Shown in pieces: positions 28,110 through 37,527 of a stretch of DNA of 42,497 bases. Within the stretch, counting starts at the first letter, position 1. Each line of letters begins with the position of its first letter. The translations under genes were made by a program, and so were the position numbers. The DNA is from JBMDXB01 sp048594975 (GTDB taxonomy: Bacteria > Acidobacteriota > Vicinamibacteria > Vicinamibacterales > 2-12-FULL-66-21): assembly GCA_048594975.1 (NCBI GenBank), contig JBMDXQ010000022.1, forward strand, positions 1 to 42,497, written 5' to 3'. The notes beneath the pieces were generated by a model. The model was not told where the DNA came from. It searched no databases and saw only the letters and a list, made by a program, of their open reading frames with translations.

Positions 28110-28856
28110 CTACTCGATCTCGCCCAGGATCCGCCGCGCCGCCTCCACCGGGTCGGCAGCCGCCACGACCGGCCGCCCGACGACGATGTAGCTCGAGCCG
28201 GCACGGACCGCCTCGCCCGCGCCCATCGTCCGCTCCTGGTCGTCGTGCCCTGCCGTGGCCGCGCTGCCGCCGCGGATGCCCGGCGTCACGATGACGAACT
28301 CGGGCCCGCAGGCCCTGCGGATCGACGAGGTCTCCCGAGGCGAGGCGACGACGCCGTCGAGCCCCGCCGCCTGCGCCAGCCGCGCCAGCCGCTCGACCTG
28401 GTCGGGCACGCCGCCGCAGACACCGGTCTCCCCGAGCGTCGCGTCGGAGGCGCTCGTGAGTACCGTCACGGCGATGATCAGCGGCGCCCTGCATCCGGTG
28501 CGCGTGGCGGCCCTGAGCGCCGCCTCGCGCGCGGCCTGCATCATGCGGAGCCCGCCCGACGCGTGCACGTTGATCATCCACGCGCCGAGCCCGGCGGCGG
28601 CCGACACCGCGTTCGCCACCGTGCTGGGAATGTCGTGGAACTTCAGGTCGAGAAAGACGCGGTCGCCGCGCTCGGCGAGCTCGCGCACGACGCGGGGACC
28701 CTCGAGGGTGAACAGACGGCTCCCGATCTTGAACCCGCCGGCGATGCCGCGCAGCTGATCGGCGAGCTGGCGCGCGCGCGCGGCGGATTCGACGTCGAGC
28801 GCGATCAGCAGCGGCTGCTGCCCCCCGGCGCTCCCGGCCTCAGCACCCGTCAGCAC
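28110..28856 (-). CDS. pyrF: orotidine 5'-phosphate decarboxylase
   Basis: This 248-residue TIM-barrel enzyme makes UMP from OMP in the last step of de novo pyrimidine synthesis. LLIALDVESAARA, FKIGSRLFTLEGP, FLDLKFHDIPSTVANAV (the DxKxxDI active-site pattern), VHASGG, VASPRE, and VTPGIRGG are all present, and GADYIVVGRP-type motif (SSYIVVGRPVVAA) closes the phosphate site. The length fits the bacterial group I enzymes. It lies about 7 kb from the pyrRBCE operon on the opposite strand, so it is regulated separately. Confidence 0.95.
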   Translation of the reverse strand: MLTGAEAGSAGGQQPLLIALDVESAARARQLADQLRGIAGGFKIGSRLFTLEGPRVVRELAERGDRVFLDLKFHDIPSTVANAVSAAAGLGAWMINVHASGGLRMMQAAREAALRAATRTGCRAPLIIAVTVLTSASDATLGETGVCGGVPDQVERLARLAQAAGLDGVVASPRETSSIRRACGPEFVIVTPGIRGGSAATAGHDDQERTMGAGEAVRAGSSYIVVGRPVVAAADPVEAARRILGEIE

Positions 28857-29009
28857 GGCGAGCAGCTCTGAGCGCGCCGAGTACCCTCGGCAGGAGCATC
28901 AATCACCCGCCACGTCAACGCCCCACCTCCCACGCCCGACTCCGACCGTGCGCATCCGCGGGCTGAGCACCCTCGGCACCTCCAGCACGCCATGCGCCGG
29001 ACGCCGGAG

Positions 29010-29015
29010 TATACA
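29010..29015 (+). promoter_or_regulatory. -10 element TATACA close to a GTG start, possibly leaderless
   Basis: TATACA ends 8 bases before GTG 29024, so transcription may start at or within a base or two of the start codon. No Shine-Dalgarno is present. Together with the selenoprotein promoter this suggests leaderless mRNAs are used in this organism. Confidence 0.4.
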
Positions 29016-29023
29016 CTTGCCGC

Positions 29024-30745
29024 GTGCGCTTCCTGAGGATGCTGACGAACTCGGTGCTCGCCGGCGCGCTCGGTGCAGCGTACCTGACGGTGCTCGTGCT
29101 GCAGCTCAACCCGCAGATGCCGGTGTTCTCGGCCAGCACGTGGCGCTGGTACTACACGCTCGCCGCGTTCTACGGCGTCCACCTCGCCGTGCTCTTCTAC
29201 GTCGTCATCGTGGTGCGCGAGTTCTTCACCATCGGCGTGCTGTCGCCCGGCTGGGTGAGCGTGCGGCTGCTGGCCTGGCTGGGCGCGGCGGCTGCCGGCG
29301 TGGCCGCGTTCCTGATGTGGAGCAACCTGCGCGGCTTGGCGACGGCGCTCGACGCGGTCGCCGCACGGCGGATGACCGCGGGTGCGATTGCCACCACGGT
29401 GTCGGCGGGCGTCCTGCTCGCCATCGCGGTGGCGCACTACTCCTTCGGCCGCCGCGGCAGCCGCGTCGGTGCTGGCCTGTTCGTGATCGCGGGGTTTGCC
29501 TCGCTGGCGCTCCCCGTCGCCGCGCGCGGCGGGGCGGCAGCGCTGTCGGCGTTGCCGCCGGCGACGGCCGCGGTGATGCAGCAGCCGGAGGACCCGTCGC
29601 AGCCGCGGGTGATCATGCTGATGCTGGACGGCGCGTCGCTCGATTACGTGTGGCCGCGGGTACCGGAAGGCCGGCTGCCCAACTTCGCCCGGCTGCTCGA
29701 GTCGGGCGCGGCGATGGACCTCGCGACGATTCGCCCGACGCAGCCGGACCCGGTGTGGGCGGCGATTGCCACCGGCCTCTACCCGTCGCACAACGGCGTG
29801 CGTTCGTCGGCGGACTACTTCGCGCGCAATGACGCCCGTGGGCTCGACCTGTTGCCCGACCGGACGCTGTCGCACGCCATGGTGCAGCTGGGCTTCGTCC
29901 GCGACGAGCTGAAGACATCGGCGGCCTGGCGCGCGCGCCCGATCTGGACGATCCTCTCCCAGGCGGGCATCAGCGTCGGCGTCGTGCGGTGGCCGCTGAC
30001 CCACCCCGCCGAGCCGCACAACGGCTTCGTCGTGAGCGATCGCTTCGACCAGGCGGTGGCATCGATTCTCGAGTACGAACGCTCGGTCCATCCGCCCGAC
30101 GTGCTGCCGGCCGTGATGGAGGCGTTCGCGGACACGCAGGCCGTCTCGGCCGGCGCGGCGCTGTCGCCGGAAGCCTCCGCACTGCGGCGCGATCGGCTCT
30201 ACAGCGCGGCGATGCGAAAGCTGAAGCAACGCGCCGCGCCGCGGTTCACCGCGCTGCGCTACCAGGGGCTCGACACCGTCGGCCACTACTACTACCGCTA
30301 CACGCAGCCGCAGCGCGTACGCGCCGTGCCAGAGGAGACGCAGCGGCGGTTCGTGCAGATCGTCGATCGCTACTACGCATTCATCGACGACGAGATCGGC
30401 GCGGCGCTGCAGACGCTGGTGGCCGGCGATCTGCTCGTGGTCGTCTCCGGGTTCGGGATGGAGGGACGGCACCCGGCGAAGCAGCTGCTTGGCCGGCTGC
30501 TGAGCAGCCCGGATCATAGCGGCACGCACGAGAACGCGCCCGACGGGTTTCTGCTCGCCTACGGCACGGCGGTGCAGCCCGGCCGCCCGGCGCGCGGCTC
30601 GATCGTGGACGTGGCGCCGACGCTGCTCTACTTCCTCGGGCTCCCCGTCGCGCGCGACATGGACGGCTACGCGCGATCCGACCTCTTCACACGCGCCTTC
30701 ACCGCCGAGCGTCCGATCGATTTCATCCCGACCTACAGTCGGTGA
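29024..30745 (+). CDS. membrane-anchored alkaline-phosphatase-superfamily (type I phosphodiesterase-like) protein
   Basis: This 573-residue protein has four or five N-terminal membrane helices (to about residue 170) and a soluble domain of the PF01663/AlkP superfamily. MLMLDGASLDYVWPRVPEGRLPNFARL has the metal-ligand D202; TIRPTQPDPVWAAIATGLYPSHNG carries the nucleophile Thr; YQGLDTVGHYYYRY gives D and H; DHSGTHENAPDGFLLAYG gives the last His. The usual SDHG metal motif appears as VVSGFGMEG, with both ligands changed, so the second metal site may be incomplete. It probably transfers or removes a phospho-group at the outer face of the inner membrane. Neighbouring GT-C genes suggest a role in glycolipid or envelope-polymer decoration. 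Confidence 0.86.
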   Translation: MRFLRMLTNSVLAGALGAAYLTVLVLQLNPQMPVFSASTWRWYYTLAAFYGVHLAVLFYVVIVVREFFTIGVLSPGWVSVRLLAWLGAAAAGVAAFLMWSNLRGLATALDAVAARRMTAGAIATTVSAGVLLAIAVAHYSFGRRGSRVGAGLFVIAGFASLALPVAARGGAAALSALPPATAAVMQQPEDPSQPRVIMLMLDGASLDYVWPRVPEGRLPNFARLLESGAAMDLATIRPTQPDPVWAAIATGLYPSHNGVRSSADYFARNDARGLDLLPDRTLSHAMVQLGFVRDELKTSAAWRARPIWTILSQAGISVGVVRWPLTHPAEPHNGFVVSDRFDQAVASILEYERSVHPPDVLPAVMEAFADTQAVSAGAALSPEASALRRDRLYSAAMRKLKQRAAPRFTALRYQGLDTVGHYYYRYTQPQRVRAVPEETQRRFVQIVDRYYAFIDDEIGAALQTLVAGDLLVVVSGFGMEGRHPAKQLLGRLLSSPDHSGTHENAPDGFLLAYGTAVQPGRPARGSIVDVAPTLLYFLGLPVARDMDGYARSDLFTRAFTAERPIDFIPTYSR

Positions 30746-30851
30746 ATTGCATCGCGTCGCCGAGCCTCGGGATGCTGAATTCTCTGCACCACAGCGTCAT
30801 CGGGCTGCTGACGAGGACGGTGCGCCGGAAACGGCAGCGACAGGCTGCGAC

Positions 30852-32204
30852 CTACGGCGGTGTCCGCCGGATGGCGGCGCGGTCGATCAGGCTGAAATTC
30901 TGCGGACTCGGGCCACGCGTCCAGCACCGCCCGATCTGATTGTCCTCAACGGACCACAGGCGCGAATGGCGTCGATCGACCGACTCCGGCTCGGTGTTCC
31001 AGCGTTCGTGCGGATAGCAGAACGCCCCGGTGGCAGCCACGGCGATCGACCAGGCGAGCGCGATGCCCGCAGCGATCTGGGCCATGCGCCCGAAGCGCGG
31101 AGGCGCCATCGCTCCGGCTGCGAGTGGGACCGCGACCGGCAAGACGTCCAGCAGGTAGCGTGGGCCGTACGTGTGCCCACCCCACCACACGGCATAGCTG
31201 CCATACAGTGCGTACTGCGCGAGGATCGCCAGGACGCACCACGGGAGCTGCGACCGCCAGCCCGCGCGGAAGGCGTCGCGCATGCCAGCCACGGCCACGA
31301 GCACGACGGGACTGAAGACCACCAACCCTCGGCTCGGTGAGACCAGCAGGCCGGCAAACCCATCGGATCGGATGGCAAACATGGAACTCGTGGCGTGAAG
31401 CTGCGCGTTGACATCTTGGAGCAAGGCCTGCGCGCCGAGAGGATGGCCGAACCATCGAAGGTTGGCGGTGCAGAGCACCGCGGCGAAGGCGAGGACGATG
31501 GTGGTCGCCGTCGCCGCCTGACGCGGCCTGGCGCGCATCCAGGTGCCGGCCAGCAGCACGATCACCAGCGGTGCGAGTTGCGGGCGCGAGGCGCCCGCTA
31601 GACCCAAGCCCACGCCAATGGCCAGGGCCTGCCGGCTGCCGGTCCCTGCGCGGGGCGAGGCGAATCCGCACATGACCAGCGCCAGGCCGAACACGGCCGT
31701 CTCCGTTTGCCAGAGCGTCTGGCTCGCCGTGCTCCAGAATCCGGTTCCGAGCCCAAGGCCAACCGCCAGCAGAATCGCCCGTCGTCTCGGGAGCCGCTGC
31801 CGAGCCGTGGCAAAGGCCAGCGTGACGGCGAGTGCGACGAGCACCGATGCCGTGATCGCGGCCATCAGGCTTGGTGCGAGCGGCGCCCGAATATCGACGA
31901 TGTGCGTTTTCCAGAGCGGCCACGTGAGAGCCGCCGCCATGACGGCGGGCATCGGCGAGTAGATCGACCGATACCTTCCGTCAGCAGCCAGGAGAAATCC
32001 CCAGCGGTCTGCGAACTCCGGCGTGGCGCCGACGACGTGATTGAGGCTCAGGGTGCCGCGGAGCAGGAGTTCGCGTGCCGCCAGCTTCGTGGGTTGCGTG
32101 TCGAAGTTGCCAATCTCGCGCCCGTTCGCGTTGTATACGAGCAGCAGCGCGAGGCACAGGCTGGCAGCTGTCACCCTGTCACGTCCACGATCGGTCAAGC
32201 TCAT
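30852..32204 (-). CDS. polytopic membrane protein, GT-C glycosyltransferase-like
   Basis: This 450-residue protein has ten or eleven membrane helices. The first loop, NANGREIGNFDTQPTKLAARELLLRGTLSLNHVVG, has the acidic residue and layout of the first periplasmic loop of GT-C enzymes; GYGPRYLLDVLP-like HTYGPRYLLDVLPVAVPL near residue 355 is shared by a group of uncharacterised GT-C proteins. I cannot assign a sugar or an acceptor. Compared with the neighbours its codon use is a little less G/C-biased. It diverges from the next GT-C gene across about 135 bases, in which TACGAT on the minus strand and TATAAG on the plus strand may be -10 elements. Confidence 0.78.
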   Translation of the reverse strand: MSLTDRGRDRVTAASLCLALLLVYNANGREIGNFDTQPTKLAARELLLRGTLSLNHVVGATPEFADRWGFLLAADGRYRSIYSPMPAVMAAALTWPLWKTHIVDIRAPLAPSLMAAITASVLVALAVTLAFATARQRLPRRRAILLAVGLGLGTGFWSTASQTLWQTETAVFGLALVMCGFASPRAGTGSRQALAIGVGLGLAGASRPQLAPLVIVLLAGTWMRARPRQAATATTIVLAFAAVLCTANLRWFGHPLGAQALLQDVNAQLHATSSMFAIRSDGFAGLLVSPSRGLVVFSPVVLVAVAGMRDAFRAGWRSQLPWCVLAILAQYALYGSYAVWWGGHTYGPRYLLDVLPVAVPLAAGAMAPPRFGRMAQIAAGIALAWSIAVAATGAFCYPHERWNTEPESVDRRHSRLWSVEDNQIGRCWTRGPSPQNFSLIDRAAIRRTPP

Positions 32205-32339
32205 GCAAGCCCCCGTTGTGGTGCTCGTTTTGGATCGTACGGTAGCGCGCGGGTGGGCCGTTTCCCAGCGGTATAAGATCGAAAGCCCCGTTGGGGGGCA
32301 GCCAGCTGGAATGCGACAAGCCCCATCTCCATTGATTTC

Positions 32340-33983
32340 ATGATCCGAGTGTGGCGTAAGCTGACCTCAGGTATCCTCGTCGCGGAGTCGTTCGCTGCGC
32401 GCGTGGCGGCTGCGCTCGACCGGCTCCAATGGCTCATCCTCATTCTGCTCGTCGCCGCGTGGCTGGCCGCCACGGCCACCGCTGCGCGCCTGAAGCCGTT
32501 CTGGCACGACGAAATCTACACGATCCTCCTCGCGCGTCTGCCCTCCACCGAAGCCGTCTGGGCGGCCATGGGAGACGGGGCCGACCTGTCCGCACCTCTG
32601 AACACGCTGCTGACGCGCGGCGTCCACGCAGTGGCAGGCGTCGGACATGTCAGCACGCGGCTCCCGGCGCTTGCGGGCACGGTGCTGATGATTGCCGTTC
32701 TCTTCGCCTTCGTACGCCGGCGCGCCGACGCCGCCATGGGCGCTGCCGCCGTGGTCCTCGTCTCGTACACCGCTGCCTACCGATATTCGTACGAGGCAAG
32801 GGGCTACGGGTTGATGCTGGGGTTCTTCATGCTGGCGTTGTTCTGCTGGGCGGAAGCGGCGAGCGGAAAGCGCCGCATGCTTCACGTCCCCCTGATGGCG
32901 ATCGCTCTCGCCGGTTCGTATTGGAGTCACTATTTCGGAGTGTTCGCACTGGCGCCGATCGGCGCAGGCGAGTTGCTGCGGGCGACGCGTCGGGGGCGGC
33001 CCGACGCCGCCGTGTGGCTGGCGGCCATCGCATCCTTGCTCGCAATCGTTCCGCTGTTGGGGCTCGTGCAGACCGCCCAGGCGCAGTCGGACCGGTTCTG
33101 GAGCCGGGCAGCTTTTTCCGATATTCGCGTCACGTACGCGTTCGTGCTCCACGAGCTGTTCAATCGTCGGCTCCGGCTCGCGGCGCTGGCGGCTGTGGCC
33201 GTGTGCGCCCTCGGCTACATGACACGTGCGCCGGGGATACGCCCGCAGGTGCGCTCCAGAGGCCTTCCTGCACACGAATATGCCGCCATAGTGACGTGTC
33301 TTCTGCTGCCGATCCTAGAAATCGCTGGAGCGGTCGCGACCTCCGGCATCTTTGTCACCCGTTACGCGCTTCCGCTCGTCATCGGCGCCGCTCTGGCTCT
33401 TCCTCTCGGAATCTGGCAGCTCGCTGGCGGCACTCGCCTGGCTCCGCTTGTTTTCGCGCTGGTGCTCACCACCGGCTTCGGCACGCACGTCTATGCGTCG
33501 CTCACAGGTTTGTCGACAGCCTTCGTCAGTCCCGTCAATCAACGGCACGTGCTGACATCCGCGCTGCACGAACCGAAGCCGGTCGTGGTCACGGGCGGGC
33601 TCATGTTCCTTCAGCTCTGGAACTACACCGTGCCCGCCGACCGGGGGCGGCTCTGGTACCTCGCGGATCCGCGCGAGGCCTACAAGTACACAGGCGCGGA
33701 CACGATCGATCGAGGACTGATTGCCCTTGGCAGGTGGGCGCCGGTCAACGTGGCCGAGTACCACAGTTTCACCACCAGGCACTCTGAGTTCCACGTTTAC
33801 ACCGCGGGGTCGGGTTGGCTGCTGAATCGCCTGGCCGAAGACGGCGTGGCGATCGAAGAAATTGCCAGGGAGCCCGGCGGAAAACTGCTTCTGGTCAGGA
33901 TAGCGCGGATCGCGCTGCACGCCACATCGGCGGACTCGTCCGGCAAACAGGATGTCATCCACGTTCCGGTGGCCGGCCGCTAG
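32340..33983 (+). CDS. GT-C family (PMT/ArnT-like) membrane glycosyltransferase
   Basis: This 547-residue protein has ten or more membrane helices and the first-loop motif LKPFWHDEIYTILLARLPSTEAVW, the D-E pair that binds the lipid-linked sugar and divalent metal in GT39/GT83 enzymes. HRYSYEARGYGLMLG (here YRYSYEARGYGLMLG) is the conserved second-loop motif of these proteins. The last 130 residues form a soluble region with YHSFTTRHSEFHVYT. It probably transfers a sugar from a polyprenyl-phosphate donor at the periplasmic face. Its 3' end overlaps the next GT-C gene by 32 bases. Confidence 0.84.
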   Translation: MIRVWRKLTSGILVAESFAARVAAALDRLQWLILILLVAAWLAATATAARLKPFWHDEIYTILLARLPSTEAVWAAMGDGADLSAPLNTLLTRGVHAVAGVGHVSTRLPALAGTVLMIAVLFAFVRRRADAAMGAAAVVLVSYTAAYRYSYEARGYGLMLGFFMLALFCWAEAASGKRRMLHVPLMAIALAGSYWSHYFGVFALAPIGAGELLRATRRGRPDAAVWLAAIASLLAIVPLLGLVQTAQAQSDRFWSRAAFSDIRVTYAFVLHELFNRRLRLAALAAVAVCALGYMTRAPGIRPQVRSRGLPAHEYAAIVTCLLLPILEIAGAVATSGIFVTRYALPLVIGAALALPLGIWQLAGGTRLAPLVFALVLTTGFGTHVYASLTGLSTAFVSPVNQRHVLTSALHEPKPVVVTGGLMFLQLWNYTVPADRGRLWYLADPREAYKYTGADTIDRGLIALGRWAPVNVAEYHSFTTRHSEFHVYTAGSGWLLNRLAEDGVAIEEIAREPGGKLLLVRIARIALHATSADSSGKQDVIHVPVAGR

Positions 33984-35796
33984 GCGCCCCGCCGCCCGGA
34001 CCCTGAACGCGCTTCCTGGCAGGGCGGCCCTCTTGCCCGCTCTCGTGGTGCTGATCACCCTGTTCGGCGCGCTGTTGCGGCTCGACGCGCTCGTCGGCAA
34101 GTACGGCGCGCTCGACCATCCCGCGTGGGCGCGCGCCGTCACGCACGAGGTCGCCGGCACGGGCGCCGCGCTGCGGCCGTCGAGCGTCAGGTGGAAACGC
34201 GAGGAGCGGCCATACGTCGGCGGCGACCCGATCAACTACCTGAAGTTCGCGCGGGAGATGGCCGGCTTCTACCAGGCGCACGTCCGCGAGCCGGTCTTCC
34301 TGGCGCTGACGCGCGGCTGGCTGTGGGCGCTCGACGGGCAGGACACTGCTCTCAGCTTCGCCTCCCTCTCCGGATCGACGCTGGCGGTGTTGGCAGCCTA
34401 CCTGGTGGGCGCGGCCGTGCTCTCCAGGCTGGCGGGCCTCGTCGCCGCGCTGCTGCTCGCCATCGAGTACGAGGCGATCACGTGGGCGCCCGACGGGTGG
34501 CGCGACGACACGTTCATGGCGACGGTCCTGTTCGCCGCCTGGGCCCTCCTCCGCCTGCGCAACGAGCCGTCGGTGAGCAACGCGGTGCTGGCAGGCGCGC
34601 TCGGCGGCGTCTCGTGCCTGACGCGCATCACCGCGCTGTCGTTCATCATCCCGGCACTGCTCTGGCTCGTGGCGGACGGCGCCTCGTCGCCGCGGCGTGA
34701 GAGGGCCAGGCAGGCGGCGGTCGCCGTCGCGGTGCTCGCCCTCATCGTGGCTCCGTACCTGATCCGCTGCGCGCTCGCGACCGGCGATCCCTTCATCGCC
34801 ATCAACTACCACACGACCTACTACCGCTACGCGGAGGGCCGGCCGGTCGGCGAGCCGATGAGCGCCGTCGAGTACCTGCGCACGAAAGCGGTGGAGAGGC
34901 CGATCGCAACGCTGGACACGGCGTTCAGCGGCCTGTTCGTGCAGCCCTTCGTCACCAAGTGGAACGGGCTCGGCCACTGGCTGGACCGGCTCGACGAGGC
35001 AGTTCGCGGGGTGGCCCTCGTGGGACTTGCCGCGCTCCCGTTCACCGCGCCAGGGCGGCTGCTGCTCGTGATCCTGGTGGCGTCGCTGCTCCCGTACATG
35101 CTCACGTGGAACGTCGCCGGAGGCGGCGAGTGGCGCTTCACGATGCACGCCTACCCGTTCTATCTCGTCGCCGCCGGCTGCGCCTCGGTCGGAGCCATGA
35201 TGGCCGTCCTGCGCCTGGTGCGGCAGCGCAGGCTTCCGGAGCGCAAGACGACGCTGCGGAGTGCGGCGGCGGCCGCGATGGTGCTGCTTGCGGCCTCGCT
35301 CGGGATCGCGGCGTACTACGTGCTGCCCTGGTTCGTCACCCGCGAGTCGATCGCGCGCCGGCAGGACACGAACATCGAGACGGGGGACCGCGACCTCGTG
35401 TTCTACCGGCGCGGATGGTCCGCCGCGCACAGGGAGGGCATCACCGTCCGCGTGTCGCGGGGAGAGCGGTCGACCGTCCGGATTCCGCTGCCCGACCGCC
35501 GTGATTACGAGCTCGTGCTGCGCATGGACCCCGTCGACCCGGACGCGCAGCAGCGGGCCAGCGTGCTGCTCAACGGGCACCTCGTCGGCCTGCTGCGCCT
35601 GTCGTGGAATGCGGAGCGGGTCGGCTCCTACCGTGTGCGGGTTCTCGAGCACATGGTCAGATCAAGTAGCGAGCTCACCATCATTCCCGAGACGCTCGTC
35701 CCCGCTGAAGCCGCCGGCCGGCGATTCTCGTGGCTCGATCCCGGGGATCCACTTGGCGTGCGGTTCTGGTACGTGCGCGTCCTGGCTGCACCCTGA
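33952..35796 (+). CDS. GT-C family membrane glycosyltransferase, third of a run
   Basis: This 614-residue protein has ten to twelve helices, a first loop KREERPYVGGDPINYLKFAREMAGFYQAHVREPVFLALTRGW with the acidic motif and the EPVF segment typical of a group of acidobacterial/planctomycete GT-C proteins, and EYEAITWAPDGWRDDTFMATVLF as the second conserved loop. The C-terminal 130 residues form a soluble beta-rich region (STVRIPLPDRRDYELVLRMDPVD, VLLNGHLVGLLRL). The ATG at 33952 overlaps the previous gene; the hydrophobic region only begins near residue 24, so a later start (for instance TTG 34033) is possible. The substrate is unknown. Confidence 0.8.
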   Translation: MSSTFRWPAARRPAARTLNALPGRAALLPALVVLITLFGALLRLDALVGKYGALDHPAWARAVTHEVAGTGAALRPSSVRWKREERPYVGGDPINYLKFAREMAGFYQAHVREPVFLALTRGWLWALDGQDTALSFASLSGSTLAVLAAYLVGAAVLSRLAGLVAALLLAIEYEAITWAPDGWRDDTFMATVLFAAWALLRLRNEPSVSNAVLAGALGGVSCLTRITALSFIIPALLWLVADGASSPRRERARQAAVAVAVLALIVAPYLIRCALATGDPFIAINYHTTYYRYAEGRPVGEPMSAVEYLRTKAVERPIATLDTAFSGLFVQPFVTKWNGLGHWLDRLDEAVRGVALVGLAALPFTAPGRLLLVILVASLLPYMLTWNVAGGGEWRFTMHAYPFYLVAAGCASVGAMMAVLRLVRQRRLPERKTTLRSAAAAAMVLLAASLGIAAYYVLPWFVTRESIARRQDTNIETGDRDLVFYRRGWSAAHREGITVRVSRGERSTVRIPLPDRRDYELVLRMDPVDPDAQQRASVLLNGHLVGLLRLSWNAERVGSYRVRVLEHMVRSSSELTIIPETLVPAEAAGRRFSWLDPGDPLGVRFWYVRVLAAP

Positions 35797-35838
35797 CCTG
35801 AACCGAAGGAACCACGGAACCCGTGGAACCACCTGTGA

Positions 35839-35844
35839 TAGAAT
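35839..35844 (+). promoter_or_regulatory. -10 element TAGAAT of the pyr operon
   Basis: TGTGATAGAAT places TAGAAT about 145 bases before pyrR, upstream of the PyrR-binding-like sequence. The preceding GGAACC-iterated stretch (35808-35832) gives no good -35. Confidence 0.4.
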
Positions 35845-35857
35845 TCCCCCGACTCTT

Positions 35858-35945
35858 TAAAGCGTCCCTGAGAGGTCGCGAAGAGGCCTATGTCGACGTC
35901 CTCCGTCCTGTGTGCTGCGCGGCGGCCGCCGCGCCATTCTTCCCC
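35858..35945 (+). promoter_or_regulatory. pyr leader: PyrR-binding-like loop and terminator-like hairpin
   Basis: CCTGAGAGGT (35867-35876) within GTCCCTGAGAGGTC matches the core CCNGNGAGGY of the mRNA sites bound by PyrR. GAAGAGGC follows. Forty bases further, GCGCGGCGGCCGCCGCGC (35918-35935) is a perfect 18-base palindrome followed by CATTCTTCCCCC, an attenuator-like hairpin. The order promoter, PyrR site, hairpin, pyrR is the known layout of pyrimidine attenuation: UMP-bound PyrR would favour termination. Confidence 0.7.
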
Positions 35946-35990
35946 CGCAGACGTGTTGCCAGCCGGCCGCTGCACCGCCGAGGAGTTCCC

Positions 35991-36523
35991 GTGGCCCAGC
36001 TGATGGACGGCGACCGCATGTCGCGGGCGCTGACGCGCATCGCGCACGAGATCCTGGAGCGGAACCGCGGCCTCGACGAGCTTGCGCTCGTCGGCATCCG
36101 CACCCGCGGTGTGCCGCTGGCGCGGCGGATCGCCACGGCGCTGAAGGAGATCAACGGCGACGAGGTGCCAACCGGCGCGCTCGACATCACACTGTACCGC
36201 GACGACCTGATGCGCCAGCCGGTCGGCCCGCAGCCGCTCGTCCGCCGCACCGAGATCCCCTTCTCGATCGACGACCGCAAGATCCTGCTGGTCGACGACG
36301 TCCTCTACACCGGCCGGACCATCCGCGCGGCGCTCGACGCGCTGATCGACTTCGGGCGTCCCCGCGCGATCCAGCTCATCGTGCTCGTCGACCGCGGTCA
36401 CCGCGAGCTGCCGATCAAGGCGGACTACGTCGGCAAGAACCTGCCGACGTCGCTGAAACAGAGCGTGCAGGTCCGGCTGCAGGAGATCGACGGCGTCGAC
36501 GAGATCGTCATCGAGGGCGAGCC

Positions 36524-36527
<4 letters not shown>
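35991..36527 (+). CDS. pyrR: bifunctional pyrimidine operon regulator / uracil phosphoribosyltransferase
   Basis: This 178-residue protein from GTG 35991, with GAGGA 7 bases upstream, has LALVGIRTRGVPLARRI, ILLVDDVLYTGRTIRAALDAL (the PRPP-binding loop), IQLIVLVDRGHRELPIKADYVGKNLPTS and the final VRLQEIDGVDEIVI, all diagnostic of PyrR. It binds pyr mRNA in response to UMP/UTP and 5-phosphoribosyl pyrophosphate, and has weak uracil phosphoribosyltransferase activity. The stop overlaps the pyrB start (ATGA). The frame is open upstream to 35823 but lies in the leader; GTG 35991 fits the family length. Confidence 0.95.
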
Positions 36528-37489
<962 letters not shown>

Positions 37490-37527
37490 ACCGGGGTCGG
37501 GGATCCGGGGTCCGATCAAGACACGCT

